This document shows, piece by piece, positions 57,801 through 64,000 of a stretch of DNA of 64,000 nt. The DNA comes from Phaeobacter porticola. GTDB taxonomy: Bacteria > Pseudomonadota > Alphaproteobacteria > Rhodobacterales > Rhodobacteraceae. Positions within the stretch are counted from its first letter, which is position 1; each line of letters opens with the position of its first letter. A program made the translations under genes and the position numbers. Where the stretch lies: contig NZ_CP016364.1 of assembly GCF_001888185.1 (NCBI RefSeq), positions 2,852,001 to 2,916,000 on the forward strand, given 5' to 3'. The notes below the pieces were generated by a model. It was not told where the DNA came from. It worked only from the letters and a program-made list of their open reading frames with translations, and ran no database searches.

Positions 57801-58370
57801 TACGAGATGGCCCAGCAATTGCAGGCCGAGGGTGAAGAGACTGCCGCGCTGATCCTTTTGGACACGCCGCTGCCGCTGCGCCCGGACCTGTCGCGCCGCG
57901 ACAAGGTGCGGATCAAATGGGCCGAACTGCGCAGCAAGGGGATCGGCTACCTGGGCGAATGGATCGGCAATCGTATCGCCTGGGAGATCGAGAAACGCCG
58001 CTATGCTGCCAGCGGCGACAGCGCAGCGCCAGTGTTCAACAACCGCAAGGTCGAACTGGCCTTCCGCGCCGCTCTGCCCGCTTATGACCTGCAGCCTTGG
58101 TCCGGGCCACTGACGCTGTTCCGCCCGCCGCTGGACCGGCACTGGCAGGTCTCTGCCGGGAATTGGGTTAGCCGCGAGCGGGAATATGTCTTTGATGACA
58201 ACGACTGGACCCGCTGGGCCCCCGCCGTTGAGGTGGTCGAGGTCCCCGGCGATCACGACAGTATGGTTCTGGTGCCCAATGTCAGTGTGCTGGCTGGAGA
58301 AGTGAAGGCGCGACTGGATGCCGCCGACGCCGCAGCGCTGGCCCACAGCACCGCGGAGGCGGCAGAATGA
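51873..58370 (+). CDS. Type I polyketide synthase, KS-AT-KR-DH-ACP-TE
   Basis: A 2165-aa megasynthase. KS, residues 24-450: Cys196 in QTACSTSL, His332 in ECHGTGT, His372 in NIGHLDTAAG. AT, 545-830: Ser645 in GHSMGE; its specificity region reads IAAHS, not YASH or HAFH. KR, 1175-1370: GGYGGIG, then Ser in FSSSST, Tyr1350 and Asn1354. DH-like, 1412-1690: His1440 in DDHRTRDGTALIPG and Asp1605; it lies after the KR and its His-Gly spacing is one residue longer than usual. ACP: Ser1820 in LGGHSL. TE, 1890-2145: Ser1970 in GGFSGGG, His in PGDHDSM. All active sites look intact. The terminal TE says this module ends a chain although the gene comes first in the operon. TTG start with GAGGACGA upstream. 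Confidence 0.93.
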   Translation: MGQLKTSGNTTDRTPFDASRYSGDIAIVGMSLCVPGAQSPGAFWQNLRDGVESIHPVSETDLLAAGEDADTISDPNYVAATAALDGYAEFDADFFGFSPKEAAILDPQHRKFLEVAWNAMEDAGHPPESLDGPIGVYAGCGMGSYFYFNICSNKSLVDDVGMFLLRHTGNDKDFLSTRVSHVFNLKGPSVNIQTACSTSLVAVHYASKALREGECEMALAGGVTIELPQGRGYLFKENEILSPDGHCHAFDHRAQGTVFGSGAGAVALRRLEDALADGDHIWAVIKGSAINNDGADKAGYLAPSVEGQASAVRQALRAAKTPTDTIDYVECHGTGTYLGDPIEVTALTEAYRETTSAVGYCRIGSVKTNIGHLDTAAGVAGLIKTTLALHHGQIPPSLGYEAPNPAIDFETSPFVVNDHLRDWTSAKGPRRAAINALGVGGTNAHVVLEQASARPAPEESDFPFQVLCLSGHSKAALNANSAALAAHLRANPESPLEDVAYTLKEGRRGFGKRRVLVAETTAEAANLLEAGDPRRVFDHDSAGAEPEVVFMFPGGGAQYAGMARDLYETEPVFADWMDRGLDHLQAQLDYDIRALWLPEPGDEDAANARLKQPSVQLPLIMIVEFALAQLWISWGVRPAALVGHSMGENTAACLAGVLSFEDCIDLVLLRGRLFDKVPAGGMLSISLPLEEVEARLTADLDIASVNAPRLTAVSGPQDALDALSATLTADEIDHQRIQIDIAAHSRMLEGILDEYRQFLRGLSLSAPGRPILSNRSGQILTDAEATNPDYWVSQLRNTVMFAACIDHLAETPNRIYLEVGPGKALSSLAQMAPAIKPGQVLSSLRHPDQDMADDAYFFGVIGRLWACGLDADWDQIWGDARRQRLPLPTYAFQRSRYFIEPAKDNMPEQAQIAPARHDNLADWGYRPSWRPALANCDLDVESELGQQPETWLLFEDDTGLCADLAPRLEQAGHRVVRVAPGDTYAQLSETRYMLAPEQGRAGYDALLADLALADLLPSRIGHFWLVTEGESFRPGASFFDRNLEMGFYALTALGQALAQIDLPHPLHLVVFTTGAAQLRGEPLPYPEKAMIAGPVGVLPREIPGLSCATVDIELPQRATGLRRWLSDPAPLDLSTRLLEDLMADPSNEIALWRGDKRYGLRWRMQPLPETPEGTKTVPQFRKGGTYLITGGYGGIGRTIAADLMQTYDANVVLVSRGGLPPRNNWESYLNRHSPANTTAQRIRAVMALDAIGKGRVLPLAADVCNSEQMRAAVATAEETFGPITGVIHGAGQINDAPVLAKTEEDIAQVLAPKVSGLRVLDAIFGAGQLELMVLFSSSSTVTRPIGQVDYVAANEYLNAFAKHRTALSSPDQSTHVVAVDWGVWADVGMAAEALGAHQPEAGSDPIPCDQPLFDSRQFAHDGSLLFHRRLTRDQWVLDDHRTRDGTALIPGTGYIEYAAEALAELGHDAPFALRDLYFLRPLVVTGTPCDMIVRLTPVERGYDFAVYSRTAEGYALHVQALLDTDIDGGKPAPVDIAELRLRMPEVSVATPAERLKTPQEAHLKFGPRWHVLEEIRHGAAEGLAQLKLPQIAEKDGTLLPPGLMDLATGWAIDLAPAYRGTALWVPVSYDSIQIFAPLPIDLLSHMRLVDSTASSARFDITLAAADGTVVAEIRGFQMQQLPGATNLAPAEGADASAEDLGLTTPGSAQPLSPEERRLHRNIAQGIRAEDGPEALRRALATGLSQVVVSSLALPDLIAQADQPPPQNADTSQSFERPQLDTDYLAPRNAVEEDIAAQFARLLGVAQVGVEDSFFDLGGHSLIAVRLFAQIKRSFGVDLAISTLFEAPSVAKLAELVIARTGGGLTTETPVEATGDTTAEAPSYTHLVQLHPGDGTGRRPFFLVAGMFGNVLNLRHLALMVGKDRPVYGLQARGLIGEDAPHDRLDEAARDYLVEIRSVQPDGPYLLGGFSGGGLTAYEMAQQLQAEGEETAALILLDTPLPLRPDLSRRDKVRIKWAELRSKGIGYLGEWIGNRIAWEIEKRRYAASGDSAAPVFNNRKVELAFRAALPAYDLQPWSGPLTLFRPPLDRHWQVSAGNWVSREREYVFDDNDWTRWAPAVEVVEVPGDHDSMVLVPNVSVLAGEVKARLDAADAAALAHSTAEAAE

Positions 58371-59437
58371 CCAACGCCACCGCCCCCTTCGCCGCGCAGC
58401 CTGTAGACGCCTCCTCGGGCGGTACAAATGCGCGCATTCTGACCATCATCCTGAACTACAAAACGCCTCAGATGACGCTGGACTGCGCCGCTGCCGCGCT
58501 GGAGCAGATGGAAGAGCTGCCCGGTGAAGTGGTGATCATCGATAACGGCTCCGCCGATGGCTCTTATGAGCAGCTGCTCACGGCGGTGCAGGCGCGCGGC
58601 TGGCTCGACAGCGGCCGCCTGCGTCTGATCGCCAGCGACCGCAACGGCGGGTTTGGCGCGGGCATGAATATTGGGCTTCGCCTTGGCCTGTCCGATGGCA
58701 GCGCCCCGGAGTTCTACTACCTGCTGAACTCGGATGCCTTTGTGCAACCGGGTGCGATCCGCGCGTTGCGAGATTTTCTGCAAGCGACCCCCGGCGCCGG
58801 TCTGGTCGGCTCTTATGTGCGCGGCACCGATGGGACGCCCCATTGTACCGCCTTTCGCTTTCCCACCATCGCGGGGGAGTTTGAATCCTCGGTTCGGACC
58901 GGCATTGTGACGCGCCTGCTGAAAGATGCCGTGGTGCCGATGGAGATCCCCACCACGCCGACACAGTTGGATTGGACCGCTGGTGCCAGTCTGATGATCC
59001 GCCGCGAGGTGATTGATGCGGTGGGCGGGTTTGACGAGACGTTCTTTCTCTACTTTGAGGAAACCGAGCTGTGCCACCGTGCCGCCCGCGCTGGCTGGAG
59101 CACGCATTACCTGCCGGAAAGCGAGGTGGCCCATGTGGGATCCGCCTCAACCGGGATGAAAGACTGGCAGCGCACCCCGCAATACTGGTTCGACAGCCGG
59201 TTGCATTACTTTCTCAGCACCCATGGGCGGGCCTATACGGTCGGAGCCACACTGGCGCTGATCAGTGGCAGCCTGCTCTATGGGCTGCGGCGGCTGGTAT
59301 CGGACAAACCTGCCTCCGATCCACCCTATTTTCTGCGGGATCTGATCGTTCATCATAGCCGCGCGATCTTTCGCCGCCGAAAAAACCAACCTATGGAACC
59401 GCGCCAGACCCCGTCTCAACCGGAGGAGCAGAAATGA
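58367..59437 (+). CDS. Family 2 glycosyltransferase within the PKS-NRPS operon
   Basis: A 356-aa GT2 resembling rhamnosyltransferases: ILTIILNYKTPQMTLDCAAAALEQMEELPGEVVIIDNGSADGSYEQL, NGGFGAGMNIGLRLGL, LLNSDAFVQPGAIRAL and FDETFFLYFEETELCHRAARAGWSTHYLPESEVAHVG. It overlaps the PKS stop by four bases (ATGA) and the NRPS start by four bases (ATGA), so it is coupled to both. This placement suggests it glycosylates the PKS-NRPS product rather than a capsule, though the upstream polysaccharide genes allow the other view. Confidence 0.9.
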   Translation: MTNATAPFAAQPVDASSGGTNARILTIILNYKTPQMTLDCAAAALEQMEELPGEVVIIDNGSADGSYEQLLTAVQARGWLDSGRLRLIASDRNGGFGAGMNIGLRLGLSDGSAPEFYYLLNSDAFVQPGAIRALRDFLQATPGAGLVGSYVRGTDGTPHCTAFRFPTIAGEFESSVRTGIVTRLLKDAVVPMEIPTTPTQLDWTAGASLMIRREVIDAVGGFDETFFLYFEETELCHRAARAGWSTHYLPESEVAHVGSASTGMKDWQRTPQYWFDSRLHYFLSTHGRAYTVGATLALISGSLLYGLRRLVSDKPASDPPYFLRDLIVHHSRAIFRRRKNQPMEPRQTPSQPEEQK

Positions 59438-62400
59438 CCCCATTCTCCTGTATCGTTCTTGGCAATGAATCGCTGCTTGTTGCCTGCGCGGACACATTGC
59501 TGGCCCGCAGTCACAGCATTGCCGCCGTGGTTACAAAAGACGCCGAAATCCGCCAGTGGGCCGCTGACAAGAGCCTGACTGTGCTTGAAGACGCGCGCGA
59601 TTTTGACGGATCCGTGGACTGGCTGCTGTCCATCGCCAACCTTGAGATCATCCCCGACAGCGTGCTGGCCCGCGCGAGCAAGGGCGGCGTCAATTTTCAC
59701 GACGGTCCGCTGCCACGTTATGCCGGCCTCAATACACCGAACTGGGCCTTGATCGAAGGGGCCACGGAGTATGGCATCACCTGGCACATGATTGAGGGCG
59801 GCGTGGATGAGGGTGATATCCTCGCCCAGCGCCTGTTTGCGATTGCCGGGGATGAGACGGCCTATAGTCTCAACGCCAAATGCTATGCCGCCGCGATGGA
59901 TAGTTTCGCCGATGTGCTGGGGCAATTGGAAACCGGCACGCTGGCGCGGCAGGCGCAGGATTTCAGCACCCGCAAACTCTATACACGCGCTGACCGTCCC
60001 GAAGCGGGCGCACTGCTGGATCTGGCGCAGCCCGCAGCTGATTTGCACCAGCTGGTGCGCGCCCTTGATTTCAACGGGTACTGGAACCCGCTTTGTGCTG
60101 CGAAAATACAGCTAGGCAAAGATGGCGCGGCAGCGGTGGCGCTGATCGGAGCGACTGAAGTTGCGGAAGGATCCGGCGCGCCGGGCACCGTGCTGGCTGT
60201 GGACGACACGACGGTGACACTGGCCTGCGGCGACGGTGCGCTTCGGCTTGACGGGTTGCACTACAGCGACGGGCGCCCGATCCGCGCCACTGATCATGTT
60301 CAAACGGGGGATATTCTACCGTCCCCTGATGCAGCAGCCCGCAGCGATTTGACCCGGCGACTGGCCGCGACGCAGGCCAGCGAGGGTAAATGGCGCAAGG
60401 CGCTGGCGGCCCTGCCCGCTGTGGATCTGCCCTTGGCAGGTCCGGCAGCTGATGGCGCCGCGGAAATCAACCACCTCACGCTCTCCCACAATGCGACCCT
60501 GACAGAGGTCGATGTGCTGAGCATCGCCCTTGCCCTCACGCTATCCAGCACCGGGGCGGAGGCTGCCGGGATCGCGCTCAGCACCGACGCACTACAGGAG
60601 GCTGCCATCGCCGGGATGATCTGTGACTGGGTGCCGGTGCAGGCCCGCCGCGATGCACCCCTTGACGATTTGCGATCCCGGTTGACTGCGGAGTTGGACA
60701 GCACCCGCAACAGCGGTGGATTTGCGGCCGATCTGATCGCCCGCGCGCCGGAGCTGCGACAGACCGGGGGCAGCGGCCTCTGCCCGGATATCGGCTGCAT
60801 GCTGGGGCGCGCGCAACATATCGAAAGATGTGCGGCGACCCTTTCCCTGACAGAGGGCGCGCTGGCCCTGCATATCGATACAGGCCGACTGGATGCGCAA
60901 GCTGCTGAGCTGCTGATGGGCCGGGTCGAAATGCTGGCCAATGTGCTGGCCTCGGCGTCCGGTGGCACCATCGCAGATCTACCCGTCCTGCCAGAGGCCG
61001 AACGGCGGCAGATGTTGGTGAACTGGAACAGCACCGCCCGTTCCGCCACCGGGCAAAGCACCATACCGGCGGAGTTTGCGGCACAGGTTGCACGAACCCC
61101 GGAGGCCACGGCGCTGGTTTATGAGGGTGAGAGCCTGACCTATGCCGAGCTCTCTGCGCAGGTTGATGACCTGGCTGCCATCCTGCATGACCGCGGCGTG
61201 GCACCGGGCAGCCATGTCGGCATCTATCTGGGGCGCGGGCCTGATCTGGTGATTGCCGCCCTCGCCACGATGGCGGCGGGCGGGGCTTATGTACCGCTGG
61301 ATCCCGCCTATCCGGCGGATCGCATTGCACATTTCATCACCGACAGCGCCGCAAGCGTGATCCTGACCGACAGCGGACACCGGGACCAGCTGCCGACCAC
61401 ACTGTCAGCCGATATCCTGTGCCTTGACGCCCTGCCCGAGGTCTCCGCCGTAGCTGAGACGTCTGCCACAGCGCCCGGCCCACAGGATCTGGCCTATCTG
61501 ATCTACACGTCCGGCTCCACCGGCACGCCCAAAGGCGTGATGGTCCGCCATGGCAATGTTGCGAATTTCTTTGCCGCCATGGATGACCGCATCCCGCATC
61601 AGCCGGGGGACTGCTGGCTGGCGGTGACAAGCCTGTCGTTCGACATCTCCGTGCTGGAACTGTTCTGGACCTTGTCGCGCGGCTTCAAACTGGTGCTGTC
61701 CAGTGATGAGGCGCGGTTGCAGCTGTCCAATGGCCCGGTTGCCACCAGTGATCGCGGCATGGATTTCAACCTGTTTTACTGGGGCAACGACGATGGTCCC
61801 GGCCCCCGCAAATATGAACTGCTGCTGGAGGGCGCGAAATTCGCCGATCAGCATGGGTTCAATGCGGTCTGGACACCGGAGCGGCATTTCCACGCCTTTG
61901 GCGGCCCCTATCCGAACCCGGCGGTGACCGGCGCGGCGGTGGCTGCGGTCACGAAAAATATCGGCGTGCGCGCGGGATCCTGCGTGGCGCCGCTGCACCA
62001 CCCGGCCCGCATTGCCGAGGAATGGTCGGTGATCGACAATCTGACAGATGGGCGCGCGGGTATAGGCTTTGCCTCTGGCTGGCAACCGGATGATTTCATC
62101 CTGCGCCCCGAAAACACCCCCCCCGCCAATAAGCCTGCGCTGTTCGAGGCCATTGAGACGGTGCGGAAACTCTGGCGTGGAGAGGAGGTCGCCTTCCCGC
62201 GCAAGGACGGTGGTGAACATGCGGTCCTGACGCAGCCGCGCCCTGTGTCAAAGGAGCTGCCGGTCTGGGTCACCACGGCGGGCAATCCCGAAACCTGGCG
62301 CGAGGCGGGCAGTATCGGGGCCAACGTTCTGACCCATCTGCTGGGACAAAGCATTGAGGAGGTCGCGGGCAAAATCACCATCTATCATGCTGCCCTGCGC

Positions 62401-64000
62401 GCCGCCGGTCACGACCCGCGCGATCACAAGGTGACGCTGATGCTACACAGCTATCTGGCCGACACCCGCGAAGGCGCGCGCGCCACAGCCCGAGAACCGA
62501 TGAAGGATTACCTGCGCGCGGCGGCTGGCCTGATCAAGCAATACGCCTGGGCCTTTCCGGCCTTCAAGAAACCTGAAGGGGTGAAAAACCCGTTTGAGAT
62601 GGACCTCGGCATGCTGTCGGAAGAAGAGCTGGAGGCCATTCTGGACTTCGCCTTTGAGCGGTATTTTGAGGATTCTGGCCTGTTTGGCACCATTGCGGAT
62701 GCCCTGCAGCGGGTGGAGCAGCTCAAGCAGATCGGCGTTGATGAGATTGCCTGCCTGATCGACTATGGCATCGCGCCGGAGATCGTGCTGGAGGGGCTGA
62801 AACCCCTTGCAGAGGTGCTGCGCCTTGCCAACGCCCCGCAGGAACTGGCGGCGGAGGATGTCTCGCTTGCGGCGCAAATCCTGCGTCACGGCGTCACCCA
62901 TATGCAATGCACCCCGTCGATGGCCCGGATGATCAACGCGGACGCCGATGCGAGCCCGGTGCTGGGGCGGCTTTCGCATCTGTTGATCGGCGGGGAGGCG
63001 CTGCCGGGCGATCTGGTGGCCAGCCTGCGCGCGACAACCCGTGCCGAAATCCACAATATGTATGGACCGACGGAGACAACGATCTGGTCGACCATGCAAA
63101 CCCTCGCGAACGAGCCGACAGGCACGGCGCAGATCGGTGCGCCGATTGCTAATACGACTGTTTATGTCGTCGATGACAGCCAGACCCCGCAGCCAGTTGG
63201 TGTGCCCGGCGAATTGCTGATCGGCGGCGCCGGTGTAACCGCTGGTTACTGGCAGCGCCCAGATCTCACGGCGGAGCGTTTCATTCCTGATCCCTTTGCC
63301 GATGCGGGGACGCATGTGCCCTCAACCCACCTATACCGCACGGGAGATCTGGTGCGCTGGCGTGGTGACGGTCAGCTGGAATTCCTGGGCCGCAGCGATC
63401 ATCAGGTCAAAATTCGCGGCCAGCGGATCGAACTGGGCGAAATCGAGGCCGCGCTGACGGCGATGGTCGGCATCACGGGGGCCGTGGTCATCGCCCGCGA
63501 AACCGCAGGTGACACCCGCCTGATCGCCTATGTAACCGGGCCTATGGTACCGGATCAGGCGGCGCTGAAGGCAGCGCTCACGCAACAACTGGCTGCTGTC
63601 ATGGTGCCGAGCCATATCGAACATCTCGACGCCTTCCCGCTGACCCCAAACAAGAAGATAGACCGCAAGGCACTGCCGGACCCCAAACCGGTACAGATTT
63701 CCGCGCCCGCCTCCGACGCGCCGCTCAGCGCCGGGGCACAGAGCAAGATTGCCGAAATCTGGAGTGGCATCCTTGGCATCAGTGGCATTGGGGCTGACGA
63801 CAATTTCTTCACCCTTGGCGGGCATTCACTGCTGGCGGTGCAGGCCCATCGCGACATCCGCAGCACACTGGAGGTCGCAAAACTGTCGATCACAGACATC
63901 TTCCGCTTCCCCACCCTGTCGGGACTGGCAAATCACATTGAGACGCTAAACGGTGGTGGCAGCCGCGAAGACACCACAAACGCCCCGGCTGTGGATGCCG
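59434..64000 (+). CDS. Nonribosomal peptide synthetase, partial: formyltransferase-C(partial)-A(monooxygenase insert)-PCP
   Basis: At least 1522 aa, running off the window with no stop. Residues 1-300 are an Fmt-like formyltransferase (NFHDGPLPRYAGLN with Asn-x-His, then GGVDEGDILAQ with the catalytic Asp). Residues 310-540 look like the second half of a condensation domain, without HHxxxDG. The A domain (545-1420) has YTSGSTGTPKG, SFDISVLELFWTL, NMYGPTETTIW, YRTGDLVRW and NKKIDRKALP, and is split after the SFDIS motif by a luciferase-like flavin monooxygenase (774-1111; MDFNLFYWGNDDGPGP, VWTPERHFHAFGGPYPN). Specificity residues read D-I-L-Q-L-G-M-I-W-K, the glycine code with one change. PCP Ser1465 in LGGHSLL. 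GGAGGAG precedes the ATG. Confidence 0.93.
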   Translation, partial: MTPFSCIVLGNESLLVACADTLLARSHSIAAVVTKDAEIRQWAADKSLTVLEDARDFDGSVDWLLSIANLEIIPDSVLARASKGGVNFHDGPLPRYAGLNTPNWALIEGATEYGITWHMIEGGVDEGDILAQRLFAIAGDETAYSLNAKCYAAAMDSFADVLGQLETGTLARQAQDFSTRKLYTRADRPEAGALLDLAQPAADLHQLVRALDFNGYWNPLCAAKIQLGKDGAAAVALIGATEVAEGSGAPGTVLAVDDTTVTLACGDGALRLDGLHYSDGRPIRATDHVQTGDILPSPDAAARSDLTRRLAATQASEGKWRKALAALPAVDLPLAGPAADGAAEINHLTLSHNATLTEVDVLSIALALTLSSTGAEAAGIALSTDALQEAAIAGMICDWVPVQARRDAPLDDLRSRLTAELDSTRNSGGFAADLIARAPELRQTGGSGLCPDIGCMLGRAQHIERCAATLSLTEGALALHIDTGRLDAQAAELLMGRVEMLANVLASASGGTIADLPVLPEAERRQMLVNWNSTARSATGQSTIPAEFAAQVARTPEATALVYEGESLTYAELSAQVDDLAAILHDRGVAPGSHVGIYLGRGPDLVIAALATMAAGGAYVPLDPAYPADRIAHFITDSAASVILTDSGHRDQLPTTLSADILCLDALPEVSAVAETSATAPGPQDLAYLIYTSGSTGTPKGVMVRHGNVANFFAAMDDRIPHQPGDCWLAVTSLSFDISVLELFWTLSRGFKLVLSSDEARLQLSNGPVATSDRGMDFNLFYWGNDDGPGPRKYELLLEGAKFADQHGFNAVWTPERHFHAFGGPYPNPAVTGAAVAAVTKNIGVRAGSCVAPLHHPARIAEEWSVIDNLTDGRAGIGFASGWQPDDFILRPENTPPANKPALFEAIETVRKLWRGEEVAFPRKDGGEHAVLTQPRPVSKELPVWVTTAGNPETWREAGSIGANVLTHLLGQSIEEVAGKITIYHAALRAAGHDPRDHKVTLMLHSYLADTREGARATAREPMKDYLRAAAGLIKQYAWAFPAFKKPEGVKNPFEMDLGMLSEEELEAILDFAFERYFEDSGLFGTIADALQRVEQLKQIGVDEIACLIDYGIAPEIVLEGLKPLAEVLRLANAPQELAAEDVSLAAQILRHGVTHMQCTPSMARMINADADASPVLGRLSHLLIGGEALPGDLVASLRATTRAEIHNMYGPTETTIWSTMQTLANEPTGTAQIGAPIANTTVYVVDDSQTPQPVGVPGELLIGGAGVTAGYWQRPDLTAERFIPDPFADAGTHVPSTHLYRTGDLVRWRGDGQLEFLGRSDHQVKIRGQRIELGEIEAALTAMVGITGAVVIARETAGDTRLIAYVTGPMVPDQAALKAALTQQLAAVMVPSHIEHLDAFPLTPNKKIDRKALPDPKPVQISAPASDAPLSAGAQSKIAEIWSGILGISGIGADDNFFTLGGHSLLAVQAHRDIRSTLEVAKLSITDIFRFPTLSGLANHIETLNGGGSREDTTNAPAVDA

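Noticed and set aside
57006-58427. A 473-codon minus-strand frame
   Set aside because: Antisense to the ACP-TE part of the PKS; composition is that of a shadow frame, with no domain or ribosome site.
1-64000. CRISPR arrays, tRNA and rRNA genes, replication origin
   Set aside because: No regularly spaced repeats, cloverleaf-like sequences with T-loop signature, rRNA segments or DnaA-box clusters were recognised by eye.

Overview
The window reads as chromosomal DNA of a marine alphaproteobacterium of the Roseobacter group (Rhodobacteraceae, Phaeobacter/Ruegeria-like). This is an inference from gene content and style: high GC with AT-rich patches, GTG and TTG starts, a Sinorhizobium-type phosphatidylcholine synthase, a DUF1127 protein, a YcjX/GNAT/YcjF operon, a urate-to-glyoxylate pathway using PuuD, and a hybrid NRPS/PKS locus. 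No species call is possible from sequence reading alone.

Region by region. 1-25 kb is mostly conserved core: DUF1127, prmA, an MFS transporter, a YeeE/YedE-type sulfur transporter, priA, a small transaldolase, DUF484 plus xerC, an EF-hand protein, pcs, ileS, ogt, a group III truncated haemoglobin, the YcjX-GNAT-YcjF operon, truA, a LOV-like PAS protein, a complete queuosine precursor operon (queC-queD-queE-queF), an acyl-CoA dehydrogenase and gcvH. gcvH stands alone behind a tandem glycine riboswitch, with no gcvT or gcvP next to it.

25.6-37.5 kb is a nitrogen/purine catabolism island: a glutamine-synthetase-family enzyme, an IclR regulator, (S)-ureidoglycine aminohydrolase, a GAPDH paralogue, an NCS2 purine permease, ureidoglycolate lyase, an allantoinase/OHCU-decarboxylase fusion, HIU hydrolase, a LysR regulator and cytochrome-c-fused urate oxidase PuuD. 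Together these take imported or internal urate to glyoxylate, urea and ammonia. Only the allantoate hydrolysis step is missing from the window. 37.7-43.2 kb holds the tamA-tamB pair.

43.2-46 kb looks acquired. It has a decayed IS5-family transposase, then a clearly AT-richer pair: a ThiF/E1-like adenylating enzyme and a LuxI/FeeM-like N-acyltransferase. A 9-bp inverted repeat lies upstream, and glucokinase follows.

From 47.1 kb to the window edge is a polysaccharide and secondary-metabolite locus: two family 2 glycosyltransferases, a WecG/TagA-type glycosyltransferase, a Wzy/O-antigen-ligase-like membrane protein, a 2165-aa PKS (KS-AT-KR-DH-ACP-TE), a third glycosyltransferase coupled to it by a 4-base overlap, and a coupled NRPS that runs off the end. 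The NRPS begins with a formyltransferase domain. Its adenylation domain is interrupted by a luciferase-like flavin monooxygenase, and by hand alignment its specificity residues match glycine. The coupling of PKS, glycosyltransferase and NRPS suggests a formylated, oxidised and possibly glycosylated product. This is the most novel system in the window.
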